Shown: positions 1 through 11,806, counted from the first letter of the stretch. The stretch is 64,000 bases of DNA from Labia minor (GCA_963082975.1 OY720348.1:67481719-67545718), one strand, 5' to 3'. Numbers and translations are program-made. Notes: generated from the letters alone by a model not told the origin.

Positions 1-214
1 CTTTATCTATGAAGTTGTAATGTGTAGGACTAATTTGGTATAGATAGGCAATCGAGAAGTTTGTTTCATTAGGAAGTGATAGGTTGGTAGACCAAGGACT
101 TGATGGACTGACATGGAGGTAACTCAGAAAGATAAGTGAATTTTGAGAAATATGGTTTCTAAAATCAAGAATTTTCAAGTAAATAAAAAACGAATCCATT
201 TTAATCTAAAAATA
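1..214. other. AT-rich sequence, nothing recognised
   Basis: No coding potential, RNA gene or repeat boundary seen. It forms the left flank of the foldback element. Confidence 0.4.
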
Positions 215-888
215 ATAGATATCTTATAATAATTGGCAAGTTTAAGTAAATAAATAAATTTTAAGAGACAATTTGGTTCATTTTAGAGTATAACATTACC
301 TCTTCATCAAGTATAGAAACAAAACAAATAATATACAAATAAAAGAAAGGTAATTGTTTAGTCTAACCTATGTATGATGGATTTTGATAAAACTTTACCA
401 GTAGATTCCTTTTTTAATTTAAAACAAACTTAAGAAGTATGTGGTGGTTGTTAAATTATTAAAGTTTGCATATAAATCCATTGATATTCTATTTAGCAAC
501 CATGTTTTATTATTTGAAGTTATAAAAAAAAACAACTGAAAATTAGTGGAGCCCTCTGGTGGTCAAATAATAAAACACGGTAGCTAAATAGAATATCAAT
601 GCATTTATATGCAAATTTTAATAATTTTTATCTTGTAAACTAGAAGCGACCGCCATATACTTCTTAAGGAAAGTTTATTTTGAATCAAAAAAAGGAATAT
701 ACTGGTAAAGTTTTATCAAATTCCATCATACATAGGTTAGACTAAACAATTACCTTTCTTTTATTTGTATATTATTTGTTTTGTTTCTATACTTGATGAA
801 GAGGTAATGTTACACTCTAAAATGAACCAAATTGTCTCTTAAAATTTATTTATTTACTTAAACTTGCCAATTATTATAAGATATCTAT
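215..888. mobile_element. Foldback (long inverted repeat) element F1
   Basis: The left arm starts ATAGATATCTTATAAT and the right arm ends with its exact reverse complement. Each arm is about 300 bp and they match nearly base for base, including the segment around TACCTCTTCATCAAGTATAG (about 298-318 and its complement near 790-810). The central spacer (about 520-575) holds GGAGCCCTCTGGTGGTC. There is no open frame, so this is a non-autonomous foldback or MITE-like element. No clear target duplication is visible. Related pieces lie at 26605-27320 and 52940-53580. Superfamily unassigned. Confidence 0.85.
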
Positions 889-935
889 CAAAATCCATCA
901 TACATCCGTTATACTTAACAATTACCAAAAGAAAG
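889..935. repeat. Short duplicate of foldback arm sequence
   Basis: Directly after F1, the run from AAATCCATCATACAT to the AATTACC motif repeats an internal segment of the right arm (about 720-760). It is a partial second copy or a slippage product. Confidence 0.5.
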
Positions 936-2223
936 AATTAATGAAGCTATATTTTTTCCATTTATCTTTACTCCTGCTATAATTTAATTGGCAAATTTGT
1001 TTTCATACTATACTCTTCTCTTTATTTCTCTATTAATAAATCTGAAGTACACTATCAAGAGTATACTAACTAATCTCCACTCGTTGCTTTAACAAATTCA
1101 TTAGCTTTAAACTTATAATCTTCCAAGAGAGCACCTAATTAAAACATTCAATCGATCTAATAAATTTCTCCCTCTATCAATCAATTGGAATATTAATATT
1201 AACTGTCCTCGGCTGGTATTTAATCAGCCCCAATTCCAAGTGTTGACATTCCTAATATTTAACAACCGTGCAAATAATAAATGGGAATTAGAGGGGAGGG
1301 GGGAGGGACAATATATATATAATGAGCATGAAAGGTTTGCAAATAATAATAACTATTATCTACATTTATTAAATTATTAATAAATATTATTTACCTTTAC
1401 AGCAAATAAATTGGGATAACGTAGACTTTAATAATACAATAATATGTAACAACTGTTGGGAAAGAATTTAAAAAAAATGTGAACAGCCTGTACTAACCGT
1501 ATTTTGACGTTTAGGATGAGTTTCATTCACTATTATATATATTCCCCTGTCACATTCTCTCTCTCTCTCTCTCAATATATATATTACATTTATAAAAAAA
1601 AAGAAAACAACAACAAATGAATTTCATTGAGATCAAAATCAAACTAAAGAGAAATTGACTTGTACATTTACTTTTAATTATAAAACGAATAATGTATGAA
1701 TGAATTATATATATAAAAGCCATAATCATTGTATGTATGTATATATCATGAACTCCTTTTCACCTAACCCTATAAATTGGCCACATGACACTAGGTGGCG
1801 TCTTTCTTTCAGTGGGTCTTTCAAAAAAAAATAATTCTATAAATGGTAATTTGATTTTTATGTTTTTTTCAAAAAATGTTAATTGAATACTAGATTTCGT
1901 ATTGTATATATAAATTATAGGTATATATATGTAAGTTTCGGGTTTGGCCACGGGAGGGCGATGGACTGAACAGAGCCAGAGACGGACAGAAAGGAAGAAG
2001 CATTCATCGTAGAAACATCTATCCACTATTATTTTATTATATTATCTATTTTTCACCTTATGTAAATTTAACCAAGTTACGCTACCAAGAGACTTGAGAT
2101 TTGTTTCTTTATTCATTTCAGGTACTAGCTTGGCCACTTTAAAATCAATGTACATATGTAAATAAATACTTTATTCATTTCAAAAAATACATCTCACTTC
2201 TTTTATCTCCAAATAAACCCTCA

Positions 2224-2225
<2 letters not shown>
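936..2225. other. AT-rich intergenic sequence
   Basis: Mixed AT-rich DNA with a purine-rich GGGGAGGGG run near 1293-1308 and a (CT)n run at about 1551-1574. An 88-codon minus-strand frame at 1760-2026 has no recognisable motif and low-complexity composition, so I do not call it a gene. Confidence 0.4.

Positions 2226-2280
<55 letters not shown>
2226..2280. repeat. (AT)n microsatellite
   Basis: Uninterrupted alternating AT of about 55 bp. It has cruciform potential and is likely polymorphic. Confidence 0.95.
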
Positions 2281-2282
<2 letters not shown>

Positions 2283-3099
2283 CATTCTTTTAATCCAATT
2301 TCTTCATGGTGTTTGAATTGGTTTTTAAATTAGTTCTTATTAATATATTTATCGTTAATTACTATTTTTCAATATTATGTATTAATATAAATTATTATGT
2401 TATATAATATATATTTTTATAAAATAAATAATATATAACTATAATTATTAAAATAAAATATTAAATTATTTCATTTTTATTTAAATATTTAAATTATTAT
2501 TTATATATGTACACAGGCAACAGCCCAAAGATTAGCGCAACCAACCAATGTCAATATTAAACATGAACTTATCGATAAAAGAGATCGTATTTTTAATTTT
2601 TTAATAACCACGACCAGAACTCCCAACAACATCAAAACAAAAATTAAAGAAAACTCCGCTCAAGGCAAATGACTTAAAAAATGATCATTAGGTTTAGGAA
2701 AAATATTGTTTTCAAAGAATTATTTATATAATTGATTGCTGCAAACCTCGAAAAATTAATTTTAAACTGAAATTGCAAACACCGATTGCAACGGGTTCGA
2801 CTAGTATGTATATATATATTTATGAAACTTTATATTATCCATATAAAAATAATTTTTCAAAATAAAATCGTAACAAGGAAAGAGATAGAGTTTTATTTTT
2901 ATGTGAATAAATCTGAATACTCCGAGTTATCTATTTTCGAGTTGCTATTCATTTGATCATATTATAATTAAATAATAAAAAAAGTAGTTTTTTTTTTCTT
3001 TTAAGTTGATGCTTTTAAAAGAAAAATTGACTTGGAAATAAAAAATTTAATGTGAAATTTATAAATGGATAGGGCGCATTAAGATATCACTAAGGAAAT
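2281..3099. other. AT-rich sequence without recognised features
   Basis: Very AT-rich. The segment 2515-2805, with several CAAC and AACC motifs and ending at CGACTAGTATG, may be a decayed element, but I found no second copy in this window. Confidence 0.35.
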
Positions 3100-3590
3100 T
3101 AGTCTGAGCTTACTAACTGCGACCCCCTTAAGGAAATGTAAAAATGATATTAATTATGAAGTATGTGATAACGATAATGAACAAGGAAGATCAATCCTCA
3201 GGAGAAAATGGAAAGGAATTGGGGGAGGAAGCAAACGGAGAATTCAAAGAAAGGGCAAAAATGTAGAAGGGAGCTGAGCGAGTTGAAGGGGCGCCCTGTG
3301 CATCAGTAGACGATAGCAAGATGGTAGCCTAATGAAAAGGAGGCTGTGAAACTGCTCATTAATTATCTGTTGCCTTTATTATGTGCTGCTAGTTAAAATT
3401 TAAGGTAAGTTGAATCAACTTGGCAACAGCCAGGTGTCTCCTTTAGCAAGTTGTGTCACGAGGAACCCTGGGGACCAAATCAGCTATCATCTGTTGCTAG
3501 GAAGCCAGTCGTAGATTGGTTTGCCTTCCCCTTCCTCTTCCCTCCATTACAAGCTAGAATTATAGTGATTTGGGTGTGCATGAAATTTCT
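3100..3590. other. Non-repetitive, GC-richer island 1
   Basis: More balanced composition than its surroundings and no second copy in the window. It is stop-rich in all frames, so probably not a protein exon. It could be ancestral unique sequence, a regulatory element or an untranslated exon. It ends just before the Helitron-type terminus at 3628. Confidence 0.4.
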
Positions 3591-3849
3591 TTTATAAAGT
3601 CAATTTCTTTTTCTTTTTATATATATACTAGCTGCTCAGAGCGCCTTCGGCGCTCTTCACACCTAGACGGGGGCTCCGCCCCCTGTACCCCCGAGTGTTA
3701 CATAGTATTTGGTGGTTGAAAGTAGTAAAAGGTTTTCATCCATTTTGTTTCAATCAGTATATTACATAAAACATTCATTTCTTTTTGTGTTCTTATTTAA
3801 AAAATATATTTTAATTTAATCACTATATTAATTATATATTATTATTGTA

Positions 3850-4620
3850 TATGCTATATCTATCTACCTATGTGGCTCAAAGATACTCGAAAGTTCTTAG
3901 CCGCAACAACCACATTTCTCCAAGTGTCCCTATCCTGAGCCCTTGTTCCATCTCTCTTACGTCCCTTCCTACGCGTTTTTTTCCAAGCGGACGTTTTACA
4001 ATCGGTCTTCCCACCAATATCTTTTTCCTCTCCCATTCTAGCCACGTGCCCTGCCTATCGCAGCTTTTTCCCTTTTATAACCCTAACTATTTCTGAAGAT
4101 GCAGAGAGGCCATGCAATTTCTTGTTATGTTGTCTCCCCCATACCCGGTGACCTCATCTTTCTTTGGCCAATAAATGCAGGGAAGAATCCTATTCTCAAA
4201 TACTCTGAATCTACTCTCATCTCCAAGGGTCATAGACCATGCCTGCCACCCATATAATGCAACAGGCAAAATAATCTTTTTATATATTCCCTTTGATAAT
4301 AATTTTCAAGAGATAAGCCTCTTTATTGCAGATAACAGGCGTTTCCCGATTGCAACCCCGATTTAAATTCTTCTCAAATATTATTATCCTTCGTGTTTAC
4401 ATTCAATTTTTCTACATATTCAAATTCTACATTTTGTATCTTAAGATTTTGTATGTTAATACTCTTCCTCTTTGTTACTAAATATTTTTTCTTATCACTA
4501 TTAATTTCAAACCTCCATTAAATTATCTGTAATTGCAATTGCCGAATCTCCTATTATATTTAAGTCGTCTGGGTAACCTAATATTTTACAATTGATTTCC
4601 GCATCTTATTCTTTCTTTAC
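3850..4620 (-). pseudogene. Non-LTR retrotransposon RT relic (C-terminal part)
   Basis: Read on the minus strand, from about 4600 down to 3850, the order follows a non-LTR reverse transcriptase. There is a degenerate catalytic box (LGYPDDLN, expected YADD), then an INEDKT-like stretch, a VALYGWQAWS box (expected YGSETW), then ENRILPCIYWPKKDEVTG, then HVARMGE-type and KTSAWKKTRRKGRKRDGT segments. Frames shift and stops occur, so it is dead. The same family recurs at 36250-36780 and 37310-37620. The protein family is clear; the exact clade is not. Confidence 0.75.
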
Positions 4621-4992
4621 TACCTTCAAGACAAATTTGAAGATTGAAAATTTGAAAAAGTTTATCCGGATCTATTGAGTCATGCGTATGTTTTACTAAA
4701 GTCTACAAATAATTAGTGAATAGAAATATTGAATTCGCGGTTTTTTTCCTAATATCTGTCATAATGAAAATATCTTAATTAATGTTGGTCGATTTGGCCT
4801 GAACCCGCAATGATATCTCCTAATATTTCCTCCGCCTATGGTTCTTAAGTATTGTATATGTTATAATAGTGAAATAGAGTATAATATTTCTTGATCATTA
4901 CATTTTGGTATTTTATTTTCATTCCTAGATTATTATTGAATATTTTTAATTATAATGAAACTTGAGAAAATGCAAAAATAGAGACTTGAGAC

Positions 4993-5654
4993 CAGGGCCG
5001 CGGCGTGCACGTGTGCAAGGTGGGCGCTGCCCACGGGCGCCTGGTGTAGGGGGCGCCAAACTGACCATTCTTTTTTATTTTATTTTAAGTGTTTTAAAAA
5101 TGAATCAATATAATTGTGGACGTGAATCCTACGACACGTTTAAATATATTTTCCAAATTTGTTTGTTTTACTGCGTATCTTTCTAACCTTGCCCGTAACT
5201 GTAGCTTCGGGTGAACGAAGCTTCTCTAAGTTAAAAATTATAAAAACGAATTTGCGTTCGACATTGTCGCAGGAGCGCTTAACAGATCTTTCTATGATAG
5301 CAATAGAAAATGAAATCATGGATAACTTAGAAATATATGATATTATTAAAGGTTTTGTAGCTTCAAAGGCTCGAAGAATCCGAATAGTATAGTTTTGTGA
5401 TGGAATTTCATATTGTATTATGTTTTCATTTTTGAATTTTTTTTATGTTTATTGTTCTAGAAATTTAACCTTGTTTCTATTGTTAATGAGTTAATTATTT
5501 TGTTATTTCCTATTATTATGTAGATAAATTCCTCTGTATTCATAAACACAGTTTTCAAAATTAAATGTTTTATTTGATTTTATTGTTCTATTGATAGAGG
5601 GGGCGCTTTTTAAAAATTTGCACACGGGCGCTTTGCACCCACGTCGCGGCCCTG
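4993..5654 (+). mobile_element. Internally deleted hAT element, 662 bp
   Basis: Termini are CAGGGCCGCGGCGTG and the near-complement CACGTCGCGGCCCTG (one mismatch). Both subterminal regions are rich in GGGCGC. An exact 8 bp target duplication flanks it. It keeps only the 3' end of a transposase, so it depended on transposase supplied elsewhere. Its ends resemble those of the 413 bp element at 21128-21540. Confidence 0.93.
5159..5392 (+). pseudogene. hAT transposase C-terminal dimerisation domain (ZMYM1-like)
   Basis: The frame encodes PVTVASGERSFSKLKIIK followed by LRSTLSQERLTDLSMIAIE, the conserved hAT C-terminal dimerisation motif (ASGERSFS...LR...QERL..L). This is the last ~75 codons of a transposase usually over 600 residues; RNase H-like DDE residues and zinc fingers are absent. 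The first codons (5159 on) probably belong to the deletion junction. It ends with a natural stop. Confidence 0.88.
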
Positions 5655-5662
5655 CTTGAGAC

Positions 5663-7140
5663 AATTTATAAAAATTAACGGTATAAAACTATAGATAAAT
5701 GACCAATATATACATTCATTAATAGTATTAATTTAAATTAATTGATTTATTTGTTTTTTTTATTATTAAGTTCATTTATTAATTTTTTTAGATCATAGTT
5801 ATTTTCCTTAAAAGAAACTTAAATTCTGTGGTGCTAGGGGATTTGAAAATCATTCGTCGCAATATGAAGATTTCGCTTACAGTTTCTGTCATGTCCGACC
5901 TCCATCCAAAAGTTATTTTCTGTCAAGTTTTTTGCTTCTCTTAATCATGTGATCTATATATTTAATTTTTTTTGATTCATTATAATAAAATTTAAACAAA
6001 TAAAAATTTTTACTTTGTTAATTTATATAAATTTCAATATAAACTGATTGTGAGTGATACGCTTAGCCAATACTCTGAATAATTTGTGTACAAAAATATT
6101 GAATGTTCTTAGCGAGATTTGATATAATGTTGTACGATTTGTCCTAAATCTGAATTAGAAGAAAATTATAAATTGCCTCCTCTTCCAGCCCAATTCATTT
6201 ACCAACCCATGTTGCATATGGCATCTAAATTTCTTAAAACTCCGTTTTTTTAATTTAAAATAGAAGGAGAGAAAGAGTTTTAAATTATATTCGAATAGTC
6301 TATATATTCTATATATAATAGTATTTTTTTTCTGAATTTAATAGCAAGTTGATTTTAAAAATTTTCCATTCTTAATGCATATGATTGATTACATGTGTTA
6401 AAATTTAAAAAAATTCAAATATTCTAATTTTTATATTTATATATACAATTTAATATTATTTTTTATTAATATCATATCAAAAAAAGAGAATTTATTAAAA
6501 ATTAAAAATAAAAAAAGAAGCCTATTAATAAAAAATTGAATGGTGATTTAAATATTTTATTAAATTAATTAAAATGAGACCTTTTAGAATAAATTATTTA
6601 ATTGAAATGATATTTAAATATAAGAATTTAAAAAAATATTATATTCTTTGTTTGGCAATTGTTATTTAATTATGTGCAACATGATTCGACTTGCACAGAG
6701 CATCGTTATTTTTTATTAATATCACATAATAAAATAGAATCTTTTAAACATAATAAATAAAAAAAAACATTTTAATAATATTAAAAAATATACCCAATTT
6801 AAAACAACTTTATATCATCATATTTTAATTTTTATATAATATATATATATATTTAGTAATTAATAATAGAGTAATTAAATTAAAATAAAAAACAAAGATA
6901 ATAAAATTCAGTAAAGATAATATAATTCAGTCATTTTAATTCAGGTTAAATAATATTTTTTTTTATTATTCAATGATAAAATTTATATATTATTATATAT
7001 ATATTATAGAAAAGAAGAAATATTCAATTAAATAAAAAATAATTTAAGATAAAAATATGATCTAATAAATATTTTAATTAAATTGAGAACTTTTAGAATA
7101 AATTATTTAATTGAATTGATATTTGTATATTAGAATTTAA
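5663..7140. other. AT-rich interior of composite Helitron
   Basis: Highly AT-rich and non-coding. A block at about 6530-6660 is repeated imperfectly at about 7030-7160, suggesting a second overlapping Helitron copy. The block near 6080-6240 has weak resemblance to 40660-40790 and 4730-4850. Confidence 0.4.
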
Positions 7141-7420
7141 AATAAAAAGGGAAATATTATAATAATTCTTCGATTGGGAATCTCTATGATAATTCATTGT
7201 TTGAAATGATTCCGCTAGGCCGACAGTGAGCCGCGAGCTGCTCTTGAATGAACAACACGGAGAATTATATAAACTTTAAAAAATTAATTTCTGCGGTTAT
7301 TGATAAGTTATTAATAAAATTTATAGCCTATGTTACTCTAGAGGTATATAAGAATATTGTGATGTAATTTCAAAGAAATCGGTTCAGCCAATTCTGAGTC
7401 TATAAAATAGTAATTTTCCG

Positions 7421-7421
<1 letters not shown>

Positions 7422-7475
<54 letters not shown>
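7422..7475. repeat. (GACA)n microsatellite
   Basis: About 13 tandem GACA units inside the 5' portion of the Helitron. The related copy at 22481-23671 lacks this expansion at the same place (near 23245), so it arose within this copy. Confidence 0.95.
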
Positions 7476-7654
7476 GTGAAAAATTCTAAAGTCACTTTTG
7501 GATTCTAGAGGTCATGAAACGCGAAGATATGCAAAAATTTTTAAATTCTGAGCAATGTGCAGACAAAAACCTTTTTTTATATATATAGATTTATATACTA
7601 GATTGTATGTCTTTAGAATTAAATGAAAACATTTTAGAGTAAAGTAAATAAAAT

Positions 7655-8069
7655 ATGAGCTGAGGCCAGGCACAGAAGTGACCGACGATTTGAAATTAAT
7701 TAATTTCCAAACAACATTATATATATTTAAAGTATAAAAAGAAATATTTTTAAAACTTGAATTAAAATGACTAAATTATATTATCTTGATTTTAATTTTT
7801 AGTTTAAATACTCAATTATTAATTACTACTATATTTTAAGTGAAAAATTTCCGACAATGAATATAAAATTGATCCTTTGGAAACTACCACTTCCGGTTAC
7901 CGGATATGCAGCAAAAGTTGATTAATTCATGTTAATGATGCATTAAGTGAATACACAAAATTTTATCAAAATCTGTTGAGCCGTTCAAGCTATACACGTA
8001 TATACGGAGACACAATGGACAGACGGACGGACGGAGAGACGGACAGACAACATGCTAAAAATACTTTTT
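7655..8069 (+). mobile_element. Family C (B-related) element abutting family A copy
   Basis: Begins GAGGCCAGG...GACCGACGATTTG, resembling the start of family B, then carries the CCACTTCCGGTTACCGG block and a GGAC/GACA microsatellite (about 8017-8048). It joins directly to family A at 8070. Related copy at 10849-11188. Non-coding. Confidence 0.6.
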
Positions 8070-8182
8070 ACTATCTCGCCAGAGATAGTATTGCGATCAC
8101 GAAAATTTTCGATGTTGAGATTTTGATGTTTTTATACGTTTTGAAGGTTCCTGAATCATTTTCACTAAGGTTGAGAAAAATG

Positions 8183-8228
<46 letters not shown>

Positions 8229-8659
8229 ACCAAGATTACGCAAAAACGGTTTGAGTTAGAATGATGAAATTTGGTACATGGGCATTATTCAAAATTCATA
8301 GTTTTCTATCAACTTTTGAGAAATGTAGCTCAACCGGAAGAGGGTCATTACCTACAACGTTTTGATTTTTTTTTCTTCTAAAGTGACCGTAAACATAAAG
8401 ATATAAAATTGATAATTTGTCACATGATTAATAATTGTATAAAACTCCTATATATAGAATTTCAGCTTGATTGAATCGCTGAAAGTACCAGAATTAATTT
8501 TTTAATACTGCAAATCTCACGCGGCAACACGTGACGTGGTGCCATCAATAAAAGAGCCAAACTTGCGCTGGTTTAATAAATATTATTTATTAATTTTAAT
8601 TTATAATTTAATTAATTTAATTTAATATAAATTAATATATGTTATTTAATCTAATTCAA
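8070..8659 (+). mobile_element. Family A (Helentron/HINE-like) copy A1
   Basis: Starts ACTATCTCGCCAGAGATAGT, a palindrome able to form a hairpin. Conserved block 1 runs to GGTTGAGAAAAATG, then a (GT)n microsatellite (8186-8219), then block 2 (GACCGTAAA, CTATATATAGAATTTCAGC, CACGTGACGTGG) and an AT-rich tail. The distal 40 bp are missing. Family architecture (subterminal inverted ACTATCTCGC, a hairpin at one end, an internal microsatellite, no coding) resembles Helentron-associated elements such as DINE-1; that class is inferred. Confidence 0.8.
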
Positions 8660-8699
8660 GACATTCCACATTTCTGTACATCAATTATTAGGACTCAAA

Positions 8700-8923
8700 A
8701 GTTTAAATTAAATGGTATTTAAATTTAAAAAAAATAAATATTTGAATTTATTGAAATTTTTGTTTTGTTGTGGGGAGACCAAATAATAAAAACAAAGTTA
8801 TTTTAATTTTATAAATCAACAGACTTCCAACCAAATAATAGGTAGGTATTACACCGAGGGTAGAGGAGACAGAGACCCTCCTGTCTAGGTGAGAAGAGCG
8901 CCAAAGGCGGTGTGAGCAGTTAG
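8700..8923 (+). mobile_element. Helitron family 1, 3' end fragment
   Basis: Contains GTCTAGGTGAGAAGAGCGCC, a decayed hairpin (GAGCGCCAAAGGCGGTG), GAGCAG, then TTAG followed by T at 8920-8924. It matches the 3' end of the element at 3628. The left boundary is uncertain. Confidence 0.6.
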
Positions 8924-9439
8924 TCATAATATAAGAAATTTATAAAATAAATTTTTAAACGTTTTTCAAACTTCTATATTTGGAATTCATTTTTAAATTA
9001 GAATTTGCATTGCTCTCCCTTCACCCCAGTCCATTAGACTATATATATTCGTATCTATAGCATATTAATGAATTGGATAGTTCTTGATAGAGAAATCATA
9101 CCATCCCTACCTTAACCCACCTCCATCCATATTCTGTTTTCTCCCAATTCCCTTACATCACCTTTCCTATTATCTATTTACCGTTTGTTTTGCGAATTAT
9201 ATTTCATTACTTATTATATCACACATTTTTTTTCTGATTTCATCTTTTTCAATAAATATTTTTATTTGATATACTTACCCTCCCTCTCTTATTGTCACAA
9301 CGCTAAGGGCCTCCCCCATAGGTTTCTGTTATAACTCATGAACTGCCATCAACTCCAGTGTAATGGATCAAAAAACAACTGAAATCTACACCTTGAAAAG
9401 CATTATTGATTAGTTTTATTATTAAAAAATAAATCCGAA
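8924..9439. other. AT-rich sequence, nothing recognised
   Basis: The frame at 9084-9269 is hydrophobic and low-complexity with no recognisable domain. No repeat partners seen. Confidence 0.35.
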
Positions 9440-9690
9440 GTGTCTCCACTCGACTATCTCTCAAATTTTATTTGGATTAATTAAAATATATTAAATAAAA
9501 TTTTTTAAACTAGCGCGTGTTTGACTCTTTGTTGATGACACCATGTCACGTGCTGGCGCGTGATTGGCAGTCGATGTGTTAAAAAATTTAAAAAATTAAT
9601 TCCGGTACTTTCAGCGATTCAATCAATCAAGCTGGAATTTTATATATAGCATGTTCATCATGTGAAAAACTATCAAACATTAATAAAGAT
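9440..9690 (-). mobile_element. Family A fragment A2
   Basis: Minus-strand family A from the GTGTCTCCACTCGACTATC end through CACGTGCTGGCGCG to CATGTGAAAAACTATC. Truncated before the microsatellite. Confidence 0.7.
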
Positions 9691-9791
9691 TAATGTCTGG
9701 GGAGCCACTAATTCTCTTCATTTTTCAACTCATACAGACACAATAAAAATTAGAAATCTATCCATTAGAGCAGTGATTGTCCTTTTTTTTT

Positions 9792-10387
9792 ACTATCTCA
9801 TCAGAGATACTATTGCGATCACGAAAATTTTCGATGTCGAGATTTTGATGTTTTTATACGTTTTGAAGGTGCCTGGGTCATTTTCACTAAGGTTGAGAAA
9901 AATGTCTATTTCTGTGGGTGTGTGTGTATATGTGTATGTAGACAAGATTACACAAAAACGGTTTGAGCTAGAATCATGAAATTTGGTATACGCGCATTAT
10001 TCAAAATTCCTAGTTTTCTATCAACTTTTGAGAAATGTAGTTCATTCGGAAAAGGACCATCACCTTCCACGTTTTCATTTTTTTTTCCTCTAAACTGACC
10101 GTAAAAATAAAGATATATTTTTGATAGTTTTTCACATGATTAAAAATTGTATAAAACTGCTATATATAGAATTTCAGCTTGATAGAAACGTTGAAAGTAC
10201 CGGAAATAATTTGTTAAATTTTTTAACACATTGACAGCCAATCACGCGCCAGCACGTGACATGGTGTCATCAACAAAGAGTCAAACACGCGGTAGTTTAA
10301 AAAAAAAGTTATTAATTTTAATTTATAATTTAATTTAATTTAAATATAATATGTTATTTAATCCAATTAAAATTGTCAGATAGTCGA
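9792..10387 (+). mobile_element. Family A copy A3
   Basis: Begins ACTATCTCATCAGAGATAC and carries all conserved blocks, with a degenerate GT tract (about 9913-9940). It ends in a shortened GTCAGATAGTCGA and is followed at once by A4 on the other strand, so the two form a head-to-head pair with a junction at about 10387. Confidence 0.8.
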
Positions 10388-10565
10388 TATTTATTTTACG
10401 ATCAGTTTAGAGGAGAAAAATGAAAACGTGGTAGGTAATGGTCTTCTTCCGAATGAGCTACATTTCTCAAAAGTTGATAGAAAACTACGAATTTTGAATA
10501 ATGCCCGAGTACCAAATTTCATTATTCTAGCTCAGACTGTTTTTGAGTAATCTTGTCTACATACA

Positions 10566-10597
<32 letters not shown>

Positions 10598-10716
10598 CAG
10601 ACATTTTTCTCAACCTTAGTGAAAATGATTCAGGGATCTACAAAACGTATAAAAATATGAAAATCTCGTCATCGAAACTTTTCGTGATCGCAATACTATC
10701 TCTTGCGAGATAGTAA
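10388..10716 (-). mobile_element. Family A half-copy A4
   Basis: Only the microsatellite-proximal half is present: TTTACGATCAGTTTAGAGG through an AC/AG microsatellite (10562-10599) to the terminal hairpin CTATCTCTTGCGAGATAG and TAA. The missing half would lie where A3 abuts it. Confidence 0.75.
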
Positions 10717-10848
10717 TTAATAATACAAATAATAATATTATGCAGTTTGTTTATTGAAGTTTTCTCTAAATTAAAGACTATTGTTTAATATTATCTACCT
10801 GCTTCACTCCTAGTTTTAATTCTAAATGAATCGTCAAGTTTAAATTTA

Positions 10849-11188
10849 AAATATGAGCTGTGACCAGGTACAAAACTGACCAGCGATTTGAAATAAATCA
10901 ATTCCAAACAACATTATATATATATATATATAGTATAAAAAATATTTTTAAAACTTTAACTAAAATGACTAAATTTTATTATTATTTTGGTTTTTATTTT
11001 TAGTTGAATTACTTAATTATTAATTACTACTATATTTTAAGTGAACTATTTTGGGGCAATGACTATAAAATTAATGCATTGTAAACTACCACTTCCGGTT
11101 TCCGGATATACACCAGAAGTTGATGAATTGGTGGTACTGATGCATTAACTAAATATACCACATTTTATCAAAATCTGGCGAGATAGTA
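10849..11188 (+). mobile_element. Chimeric family C / family A element
   Basis: Starts with the family C head (GAGCTGTGACCAGGTAC...CCAGCGATTTG) and the CCACTTCCGGTTTCCGG block. It ends in CTGGCGAGATAGTAA, the 3' terminus of family A, instead of the B/C terminus with GTCGGTCGG. The body of one family thus carries the end of another. Confidence 0.6.
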
Positions 11189-11394
11189 ACAATATATAAT
11201 ATTTTATTTCCGATATGTTACCATAAGTACAAGATTAACTTACATACAATACAATATACTTCTTAAATAACTTGAACTAAATTTGAATTAAATATTATTA
11301 AATTGAAAAGTCTTATGAGTTTTTCAGTAATTAATAATGAATTGATTTTTCTAGCAAATCGGTAGGCTATCATCCAAAAGGAAATCGAGTTCCA

Positions 11395-11770
11395 AGTTGT
11401 GGATGATATATGTTGATCTCAACTTAACATAGGAAGCGTGGAGAGGCAACAGAAGCGGATAATGATTCTTGGCTGCTCCATCCAATTACTTTCCGACGGA
11501 TGTCAATAATAGCCTTGATACGATTAAGACTCCTTATTCCAGGGGTGAAGCCACCTTACGCTTCCTCAATGAGAACCCCTCCGGGGTTCGAAGAACATGC
11601 TTCATAAACATTGCTTGCACTTTTTCGCTTGGTTGTTTTGCGCATGCTTTTTTTAATGCCGCAGGGGTCCCGCAACACGGTAGGCAAAATTACCTCGATT
11701 CCGATGGGGTTGGGATGACTTGGTCGTTGGCCCCTACCCTTCTTATCCTCTTACATCGATAGCAAGTTTT
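11395..11770. other. Non-repetitive GC-richer island 2
   Basis: Unique in the window. A 97-codon frame (11469-11762, plus) has no ATG at its start, no recognisable domain and no clear splice context, so I do not call it coding. Confidence 0.4.
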
Positions 11771-11806
11771 ACTTTTCGAGTTTATTTTTACTTTATGCGT
11801 CTTTGT

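Larger units (their letters stand above)
4985..5662. repeat. 8 bp target duplication of hAT element
   Basis: CTTGAGAC lies at 4985-4992 and again at 5655-5662, immediately outside the hAT terminal repeats. Exact 8 bp duplications are the hAT hallmark. Confidence 0.93.
3628..7589 (-). mobile_element. Composite bounded by Helitron family 1 ends
   Basis: On the minus strand the 3' end is a GAGCGCC/GGCGCTC hairpin, then TGAGCAG and CTAG followed by T (3628-3631). This is the Helitron 3' signature: hairpin about 10 bp before CTRR, then target T. The opposite end begins TCTATATATATAAAAAAAGG (7589 leftward), matching the TC start. Both flanking blocks match the compact copy at 22481-23671. The interior is swollen by an RT relic (about 3850-4620), an hAT element (4993-5654) and a duplicated block (6530-6660 resembles 7030-7160). 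It may be two Helitron copies rather than one; the ends are better supported than their pairing. No Rep/helicase coding is seen. Confidence 0.6.

Noticed and set aside
1760..2026. 88-codon minus-strand open frame
   Set aside because: Low-complexity (YIYIPIIYIY) and AT-driven, with no recognisable motif.
7976..8254. Frames containing TKIFDVEILMFLYVLKVP, also at 9662, 25244, 35127 and 46882
   Set aside because: They are translations of conserved family A block 1 and the microsatellite (VCVCVC). Conservation is at DNA level and in several frames.
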